This document shows, one piece after another, positions 37,972-43,072 of a stretch of 43,072 bases of DNA. The stretch spans positions 1-43,072 of the forward strand of contig CATOSB010000029.1 in assembly GCA_951812305.1 (NCBI GenBank), written 5' to 3'. A program made the translations under genes and the position numbers. Positions within the stretch are counted from its first letter, which is position 1; each line of letters begins with the position of its first letter. The notes under the pieces were generated by a model. The model saw nothing but the letters and a program-made list of their open reading frames with translations. It did no database searches and was not told where the DNA came from. The stretch comes from an uncultured Paracoccaceae bacterium (GTDB lineage: Bacteria > Pseudomonadota > Alphaproteobacteria > Rhodobacterales > Rhodobacteraceae).

Positions 37972-39525
37972 ATGGCGAAGACCGACATCCCCGCCCGCGC
38001 CCCGACCGGCGAGATCGCCGCGCCGGAAGTCACCTTGGGCGGCGGCGGGGCCTGGGACCTCACCGAACGCTATCGCGATTTCGGGATCGGCTCCGATCCG
38101 CGCCATTGGCAGGCCGATCCCACCGGTGTCGTCGCCGCCACGGCAGCACTGGCCGACCCCCATGCCCGCGCCGTCCTCGACCAGCGCCTCGATGCGGTGG
38201 TGGCGGCCCCGCTTGAGATCACACCGGGCGGGGCGATGCGCCGGGACCGGATGGCGGCCGGGGATCTCGAAGAGCAGCTGGGCGCGCTGGAGATCGACCG
38301 GATCAGCCGCGAGCTTCTGCACGCCGCCTGGTATGGCTATGCCATCGCCGAATGCCTCTGGAAGATCGAGGGCACCGCCGTGCGACTCGCCGATCTCCGC
38401 GTGCGCAACCCCGCAAGATTCCGCTGGCACCGTGACGGCACACCGCGTCTGATTACGCGCAACCGCCCGAGCGGTGTCGTCCTGCCCCCGGCCAAGTTCT
38501 GCGTCCTGGTCCAGCCGCGCCAGCATGGCGGGCAGGCGCATGGTCCCGGTGCCGCCGAATGGTGTGTCTGGCCGGTCTGGCTCAAGCGCCACGTGGTCTC
38601 GATGTGGGCGGTCGCGCTCGAACGTTTTGGCACGCCAACGACCTATATGACGCTTGGCGGCGATCCCAGCGCTTCCGCAATCGAGAAGGCTCTGGCCCAG
38701 CAGGCGGCGCTGGTCGGCGGCGCGGGCCTGGTCCTGAAAGAGGGCCACAAGATCGAGCTGCTGGAAAGCGGTCGCCGGGCCGGTGGCGATTACGCAGAGT
38801 TCGTCAGGGCGATGGACGCGATGATCGCCGATGCGGTGCTGGGCGAGCGCGCCACCTCCGAGATCGGCCAGTGGCAGGCCACCGCCGAGGCCCATGCCGA
38901 CGTGCTGCAACGGCTGGTGGCGGCGGATGCGCGCCGCCTCTCGGCCATGCTGCGCCACTCGGTCGCGACATGGCTGACCGCCTGGAACTTCCCCGGTGCC
39001 GCCGTCCCGCATCTGACCCGCAACACCGCCCCGCCCGAAGACCTCACCGCGCGCGCCGCGCGCGACGTGCAGATCGGCGCCGCCTCCGGCCTCAGGCCGA
39101 CACACGCCTCTGTCGAGGAGATCTATGGTGGCGAATGGGAACCCGATCCCCGTCAGGCCACCCCCGCATCGCCCCGCCCGCCAATCGCCGGACCGGGTGC
39201 CGGGCCGGGCGCGACCGCCGCACTGGCCGCAGCACTGGCCGCCGCCCGCGAGCCTCCGGCGCGCGATGCCATCGATGCCGCCGTCGACCGCCTTGTCGGC
39301 GAGAGCGGCTGGGAGGCGCTGATGGAACCGGTGATCAAACCGCTCGGTGCCGCCGTGACGGAAGCCGACACCCCGGACGCGCTCGCCGCGGCACTGGACG
39401 CCCCCGATCTCTACGCGGCCATGGACACGAACCCCATGGCCGCACGGCTCGCCCGGGCCACCACCTCGGCGCGTCTCTCGGCAGAGGGGGATGACGGGGC
39501 CGACAGAAACGATGACGATGGCTGA
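37972..39525 (+). CDS. Portal protein (DUF935, Mu gp29)
   Basis: 517 residues starting directly after the terminase stop. TPGGAMRRDRMAAGDLEEQL, LLHAAWYGYAIAECLWKIEG and RFRWHRDGTPRLITRNRPSG match the DUF935 portal family; GERATSEIGQWQATAEAHAD is another typical stretch. It forms the dodecameric ring for DNA passage. The C-terminal third is alanine/proline-rich. Confidence 0.9.
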   Translation: MAKTDIPARAPTGEIAAPEVTLGGGGAWDLTERYRDFGIGSDPRHWQADPTGVVAATAALADPHARAVLDQRLDAVVAAPLEITPGGAMRRDRMAAGDLEEQLGALEIDRISRELLHAAWYGYAIAECLWKIEGTAVRLADLRVRNPARFRWHRDGTPRLITRNRPSGVVLPPAKFCVLVQPRQHGGQAHGPGAAEWCVWPVWLKRHVVSMWAVALERFGTPTTYMTLGGDPSASAIEKALAQQAALVGGAGLVLKEGHKIELLESGRRAGGDYAEFVRAMDAMIADAVLGERATSEIGQWQATAEAHADVLQRLVAADARRLSAMLRHSVATWLTAWNFPGAAVPHLTRNTAPPEDLTARAARDVQIGAASGLRPTHASVEEIYGGEWEPDPRQATPASPRPPIAGPGAGPGATAALAAALAAAREPPARDAIDAAVDRLVGESGWEALMEPVIKPLGAAVTEADTPDALAAALDAPDLYAAMDTNPMAARLARATTSARLSAEGDDGADRNDDDG

Positions 39526-41074
39526 TCCCGCGCCTGTGATCATGGACGTGCCCCCCGAGGAAGCGATTGAATTCTTCCGCGCCAAGGGCATCCATGTCGG
39601 CTACGACTGGCGCGACACCTCCGCAGCCCAGCATGCACGCTCCTTCACGGTGGCCAAGGTCGCCCGTCTCGACATCCTGACCGATATCCGCGCGGCCATG
39701 GACCGGGTGCTGGCGGAAGGCGCCACCTTTGAGAGTTTCCAGGACGAGCTGGAGCCGATCCTGCGCGCCAAGGGCTGGTGGGGCCGCAAGACCATGACCG
39801 ACCCCGCAACCGGCAAGACCCGCGTGGTCCGGATGGGCAGCCCGCGCCGGCTCAGAACCATCTTCGACACCAATCTGCGCATGGCCACCGCCGCCGGCAA
39901 GTGGGCGCAGATCACGCGCCTGGCCGACCGCCGCCCATGGATCCGATACATCGCCACGCTCGATGACCGCACCCGGCCCCTGCACCGGGTCTGGCACGGC
40001 ACCATCCTGCGCTGGGACCACCCGTTCTGGCAGACGCATTTCCCGCCCTGCGGCTGGCATTGCCGCTGCACCGTGCAGACGCTCTCGGATGCCGATCTGG
40101 AGCGCTTCGGCCTCACACCCTCGCCCGGCCCGCCTGAAGGGTGGAACCGCACACGGCCATGGCTCAATCGCCGCACCGGGGAGACTGAGGAGGTGCCTGT
40201 CGGTATCGATCCCGGCTTTGCCCACAATCCCGGCACCGTCGATCCCGTGGCCGGCGCCCGCGATATCCTGAAGGACCGGCTCGCCAAAGCCCCGCCCGCG
40301 CTTGCGCGCGCGGCCACCTCCGATGTCACCGAATGGATTGCGCGTGGGCGCGAGAGGCGCAAGCAGCTTGTCGACGCCACCGGACTGGCGCCGGACCAGA
40401 CAGGCTTTACCGATCGCCTGCGTGGCCTCGCCGCCCGGGGCCTCACAACCGGCCGCGGCGCCGGAACCGTGGCGGCATCCGTCACGCCCCTGCGCGCAGG
40501 CGGACAGGACCGGGCCGCCGCCGACGCCATCCATGCCGCCTCGCTGCGCTTTCCGGCAAACTGGGTGGCGCGCGCCAATGCCAGCCCGCTCAGCGTTGCA
40601 GCGGGCGGACAACCGACCGGGGGCAGCTATATCCCCGCCGCCGCACGTGGGCCGGTCCGCATCGGTCCCGACCGGCTGACCAAGGCCGATAACACCGCCT
40701 GGGCCATCACCTCCCGCGACCCCGGCAACGCCACACATGAATATGCCCACCACCTGCAAGCGGCGATGCCGGAGATCGACCGGCTGTTCCAGACCCTCCA
40801 TATCCGCCGCACAACTCTGCCCGGCGGCAACCGTGAGCCTCGCATCCTGCTCAGCCCCTACCGGGTCCCCGGACGGCGAGACCAGTATGTCGATGAGTAT
40901 TTCGGGCGGGAATACCCAGGCGGCCACGCCGCCGAGGTCATGACCCGTGCCTTCCAGATACTCTTCCACAGGCTGCCCGGTCGACGTGGCGCTGATCTGG
41001 ACAAGCTCGTGCGCGACGACCCGGAAATGCTCGATCTGGTGCTGGGCCTTCTCTTCCATTACGATCCCGCATAG
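39491..41074 (+). CDS. MuF head morphogenesis protein with zincin-like C-terminal domain
   Basis: 527 residues (MuF/Mu gp30). The MuF domain covers about residues 20-230, with WIRYIATLDDRTRPLHRVWH, PFWQTHFPPCGWHCRCTVQT as hallmarks. The long C-terminal extension contains ATHEYAHHLQ (His416, Glu417, His420), an HExxH zinc-protease motif, and Glu482 in AAEVMTRAFQI as a plausible third ligand. MuF proteins of other phages carry C-terminal toxin-like domains. The start may be 39491 (after AGAGGGGG) or one of the ATGs at 39512/39518; it overlaps the portal gene. The domain may be packed in the head and enter the host. Confidence 0.85.
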   Translation: MTGPTETMTMADPAPVIMDVPPEEAIEFFRAKGIHVGYDWRDTSAAQHARSFTVAKVARLDILTDIRAAMDRVLAEGATFESFQDELEPILRAKGWWGRKTMTDPATGKTRVVRMGSPRRLRTIFDTNLRMATAAGKWAQITRLADRRPWIRYIATLDDRTRPLHRVWHGTILRWDHPFWQTHFPPCGWHCRCTVQTLSDADLERFGLTPSPGPPEGWNRTRPWLNRRTGETEEVPVGIDPGFAHNPGTVDPVAGARDILKDRLAKAPPALARAATSDVTEWIARGRERRKQLVDATGLAPDQTGFTDRLRGLAARGLTTGRGAGTVAASVTPLRAGGQDRAAADAIHAASLRFPANWVARANASPLSVAAGGQPTGGSYIPAAARGPVRIGPDRLTKADNTAWAITSRDPGNATHEYAHHLQAAMPEIDRLFQTLHIRRTTLPGGNREPRILLSPYRVPGRRDQYVDEYFGREYPGGHAAEVMTRAFQILFHRLPGRRGADLDKLVRDDPEMLDLVLGLLFHYDPA

Positions 41075-41105
41075 CGACGATAGCGAGAGCACCCCATGAC
41101 CAGGA

Positions 41106-41977
41106 AGTGGGTCAGTTTGAATTGCAGCCCTTACAAGGAGCGAGGCTATGATCCAGCCGGGGGTTCCCACACGCGGTGCTGCGTGTTACCTTTCACTCAA
41201 GGCAAGAACCGGTGCAGGCATGGCAATCCTCGGGCGAAAAGAAATTAGCGACAAGGTCGCGGAGGGCAAGATTACGATTGAGCCCTTTGATGAGAATAAA
41301 ATCGAACCGGCTAGCTATGATTGCCGAATAGGTGATGTCCTTGCGGCTGGTATTGGGCGTCACAAATGGGAAGAAGGCGACGAATTCGTCCTTGAAAGCA
41401 ATTCCTGGGCATCCGCCTCCTCCGAAGAGGTTTTCGATCTACCCAATGACATTTGTGCTTCCTATGGCATTCGCTCTGGCCTGGCCAGGAGAGGTGTAAT
41501 CGCATTCGGCGGCCCTCAAATAGATCCCGGCTATAAGGGAAAGATTTTCGTTTCTCTGTATAATCCGACGTTGGAACCTATTGTCCTAAAACATGGCCAG
41601 GTGATAATGTCGGTGATTTTCTATCAACTTATGTCCGCCGACGAACACGGATACTCCGGTCCACATCAAGGACAGAAGGACTTTCCATCCCAAGACGTCG
41701 AATTTATGATGCGAATGCGCAGTCGAAACCTTGCAGAAGTAATCGACAATGTTGAAACTCTCGACCACTCCGTCAAAAGCCTTGCTGAAAACCTGAAAAC
41801 CCTCACCTCAGATGTGCATGAAATACGCCGCATTGTTGATGATGCGAAGCCGTGGCTAAAGGTAATCGTGTGGATACTGGGTACCGCCGGTGTCGCGGCC
41901 GTTGGGTGGATTGTTGTTGAGCTTATGCAAAGCTTCTTTGGCTCTGGTTCGAAGCCATAATTTCAAACTGACCCACT
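41106..41977. mobile_element. Inserted cassette bounded by 16-bp inverted repeats
   Basis: AGTGGGTCAGTTTGAA at 41106-41121 and its exact reverse complement at 41962-41977 enclose one gene of clearly lower GC than the phage around it. There is no transposase inside, so it would have been moved in trans or captured. The ends recall transposon termini (IS21-type style, by impression only). I find no convincing target duplication. Confidence 0.6.
41220..41960 (+). CDS. dCTP deaminase/dUTPase-fold protein with coiled coil and membrane anchor
   Basis: 246 residues from ATG 41220. The N-terminal 170 residues follow the dCTP deaminase/dUTPase fold: KIEPASYDCRIGDVLAAG, YGIRSGLARRGVIAF and GGPQIDPGYKGKIFVSLYNP. 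Where E. coli Dcd has its catalytic glutamate (LEFYN) this protein has serine 112 (VSLYN), so deamination may be lost. A coiled coil (NVETLDHSVKSLAENLKTLT) and a membrane helix near residue 215-235 (VIVWILGTAGVAAVGWIVVE) follow. This is an unusual fusion and might sense or bind nucleotides at the membrane. TTGCAG-19-TATGAT upstream is a weak promoter candidate. Confidence 0.65.
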   Translation: MAILGRKEISDKVAEGKITIEPFDENKIEPASYDCRIGDVLAAGIGRHKWEEGDEFVLESNSWASASSEEVFDLPNDICASYGIRSGLARRGVIAFGGPQIDPGYKGKIFVSLYNPTLEPIVLKHGQVIMSVIFYQLMSADEHGYSGPHQGQKDFPSQDVEFMMRMRSRNLAEVIDNVETLDHSVKSLAENLKTLTSDVHEIRRIVDDAKPWLKVIVWILGTAGVAAVGWIVVELMQSFFGSGSKP

Positions 41978-41981
41978 ACCC

Positions 41982-42383
41982 ATGGCCGTGCACACCATCA
42001 ACCTTCCCGACATGCTCTACGGGCGCGAGATGCGCACCGTGATCTGGGACGACGTGGCGGGCACCGTTACCGGTACACATTCAGATATACCGGACATGCA
42101 ACGGGACCTCGCCCTGCCCACGCCGGTGGATTGCTCATCCGAGGGACGTGTGCTCTACCTCCACAATCCCGCGCACGATCCGGCCGACTTCCTCTGGCTG
42201 CTCGGGTTCGCCTTCAGCGGGATACTCTACGAGCCGCTGCGTTCGACCCTGCCGCCCGTCTTCGACGGCGTCGACCTCAGCCCCATGGAACCCGCCCCGC
42301 GCGCCAGACGCGATGCGGAAGGCAACATTACCGACCGATACGAGGACGGCTCGTTCCTCGGCTACGACATGCCCTACAGCTGA
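41982..42383 (+). CDS. Last late gene, hypothetical
   Basis: 133 residues (MAVHTINLPDMLYGREMRTV...), beginning 4 bases after the cassette's right inverted repeat. VIWDDVAGTVTGTHSDIPDM and FLWLLGFAFSGILYEPL followed by an acidic tail. It might originally have followed MuF directly. No family recognised; the composition fits the phage. Confidence 0.6.
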   Translation: MAVHTINLPDMLYGREMRTVIWDDVAGTVTGTHSDIPDMQRDLALPTPVDCSSEGRVLYLHNPAHDPADFLWLLGFAFSGILYEPLRSTLPPVFDGVDLSPMEPAPRARRDAEGNITDRYEDGSFLGYDMPYS

Positions 42384-42715
42384 CACCCGCACATCCGTCG
42401 CAAGCGCCTTGCAGGGAGTGTGCAGGCCCCTTGCAAGGGCAGGATTATCGTGGCTGCGGAAGCACCGGGAAGCGCGAAAAAAGCCGCCCCCGAAACGCCC
42501 GGAAAATCCGGTGAAAAACGACCCCCCGAAAAACACCGTTTCCAGCGGGTTCGCACACCCCGAAACGCGCCGATTCTGAAAAACTTATGGCGCGGGCCGA
42601 ATTTGACGTGGCCATCAGGTCCGCGCCGCACCAGGCGCTCAAAGCCCTGATCTGGCGGGAAATTTCAATTCTCATCCCACTTCATCCCGAATAGGCCCGG
42701 ATAGTCCCGCTTCCC
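42384..42715. other. Non-coding right terminal region of the phage
   Basis: About 330 bases without a convincing gene. It holds the palindrome CCCTTGCAAGGG near 42431-42442, an AT-rich stretch with GAAATTTCAATT, and short GGGATGA/GGGACTA-like repeats (minus strand) near the end. A second transposase site is not evident here, in contrast to the left end. Confidence 0.5.
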
Positions 42716-42736
42716 AAAGACTTTTGTCACCCCACA
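42716..42736 (-). repeat. Right phage end with inverted transposase site
   Basis: AAAGACTTTTGTC (42716-42728) then ACCCCACA to the terminal ACA at 42736. Read inwards it is TGTGGGGT-GACAAAAGTCTTT, matching the left end in motif and in the 8-base distance to the terminus. Confidence 0.88.
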
Positions 42737-43072
42737 GCGCGGGCGGAGGATCTCTTCCGCATGGCGTTCGGGGAGCCGGTGCGCCCCGGCGCCGCTGACT
42801 GGCGGGCGCGGGAGAACGACGCGGTGTCGATGGCGATGAGAGGCCACAAGCGCGGGCTCTGGTGCGATCATTCCGCCGGGGAAGGCGGCGACCTTCTCGA
42901 TCTCGCCGCGATGGTGCTCTGTGGCCTCACGAGCGCGCGGAGCGACTTTCCGCGTGTGCTCGAAGAGGCTGCGTGCTGGCTGGGCGACGCCCCAATGCCG
43001 GACAGAAGAAAGCCCAAAGCCAAAGATACCAATGAGCGCTCCTATCTCCGCGCGCTGGTCCGCTCGACAGAG
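42737..43072 (+). pseudogene. Primase/Toprim-type gene fragment, 5' end cut by the prophage
   Basis: In frame from the phage end: ARAEDLFRMAFGEPVRPGAADW, RENDAVSMAMRGHKRGLWCD then HSAGEGGDLLDLAAMVL. This looks like the N-terminal zinc/primase-like part of Toprim-containing replication proteins found on plasmids and prophages. The beginning is absent and the end is beyond the window. The family is unrelated to the MOSC gene on the other side, so the flanks come from different loci. Confidence 0.6.

Larger units (their letters stand above)
3368..42736. mobile_element. Mu-like transposable prophage, complete end to end
   Basis: The element is bounded by TGTAGCGC-GACAAAAGTCTTT on the left (3368-3388) and by its inverted counterpart AAAGACTTTTGTC-ACCCCACA on the right (42716-42736). 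It carries a MuA-like DDE transposase, a MuB-like ATPase, GemA, a Mor/C-like activator, gp26/27-like proteins, terminase, portal and MuF, and a siphophage-type tail. Length is about 39.4 kb, close to other transposable phages. Gene order is not that of Mu: the protease-to-tail operon lies inverted at the left end. The 5-mers outside the ends (TTCAG and GCGCG) do not match, so the target duplication expected for Mu-type transposition is absent. Confidence 0.92.

Noticed and set aside
36556..39591. A 1011-codon open frame on the minus strand opposite terminase and portal
   Set aside because: It mirrors the plus-strand codons of two clear genes in GC-rich DNA and shows no protein family character.
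39335..41170. A 611-codon minus-strand open frame opposite MuF
   Set aside because: High-GC antisense shadow; the plus-strand MuF domain is unambiguous.
41090..41985. Target duplication CCCATG on both sides of the inverted-repeat cassette
   Set aside because: The two copies lie at different distances from the repeats (with extra bases between), so it is more likely chance around start codons.
42431..42442. A terminator at the palindrome CCCTTGCAAGGG after the last late gene
   Set aside because: The hairpin would have almost no loop, and no T run follows.

Overview
This window is a complete, unusually arranged Mu-like (transposable) siphophage-type prophage, about 39.4 kb (3368-42736), in an alphaproteobacterial chromosome. 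High GC, the tilS-ftsH-MOSC gene order and the protein style suggest a Rhodobacterales (Roseobacter/Rhodobacter-type) host. This assignment comes from recall of families; no search was run.

Left flank (1-3367): the 3' part of tilS, complete ftsH with its terminator, and a MOSC-domain gene cut by the phage left end. Right flank (42737-43072): a fragment of an unrelated primase/Toprim-type gene. Both phage ends have the form TGT-N5 followed by GACAAAAGTCTTT in inverted orientation, but the flanking 5-mers differ and the two flanks are unrelated genes. A simple single insertion therefore does not explain the locus.

Phage layout, left to right. (1) A minus-strand head-tail operon, 18502 to 3503: protease/scaffold, decoration protein, major capsid, head-tail connectors, tail tube, tail chaperones with a likely -1 frameshift, tape measure, tail-tip proteins, NlpC/P60 peptidase, TipJ-like protein. 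(2) A plus-strand lysis/accessory block, 18622-22063: amidase, secreted protein, Acb2-like anti-CBASS protein, nested spanins, a DUF6765-type moron, and an adenine methylase truncated by an IS3-family fragment. (3) An S24 repressor divergent from a small early regulator, with an operator array between them (23.6 kb). (4) Early plus-strand genes with three minus-strand cassettes that carry near-identical promoters, a DnaA-domain-IV protein, the MuA-like transposase and MuB-like ATPase, DUF3164, GemA, a DNA methyltransferase and a Mor/C-like activator. (5) A late plus-strand block: DUF2730, gp26- and gp27-like proteins, terminase, portal, MuF with a zincin-like tail, an AT-richer cassette with terminal inverted repeats, and a last hypothetical gene. 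Relative to Mu, the protease-to-tail module is inverted and moved to the other end.

The most interesting system is a candidate late regulon. The 16-bp palindrome GCGGACCATGGTCCGC occurs four times, each time ahead of a late transcription unit. In all four a -10-like hexamer starts exactly 39 bp after the palindrome start. At 18.54 kb, between the divergent head-tail and lysis operons, such a hexamer lies at that distance on both strands. This places the palindrome centre near -43.5, as expected for the Mor/C-like activator encoded at 33977-34339. The arrangement resembles the four C-dependent late promoters of Mu, including one before a DNA-modification gene whose ribosome binding site is held in a predicted hairpin, as in Mu mom.
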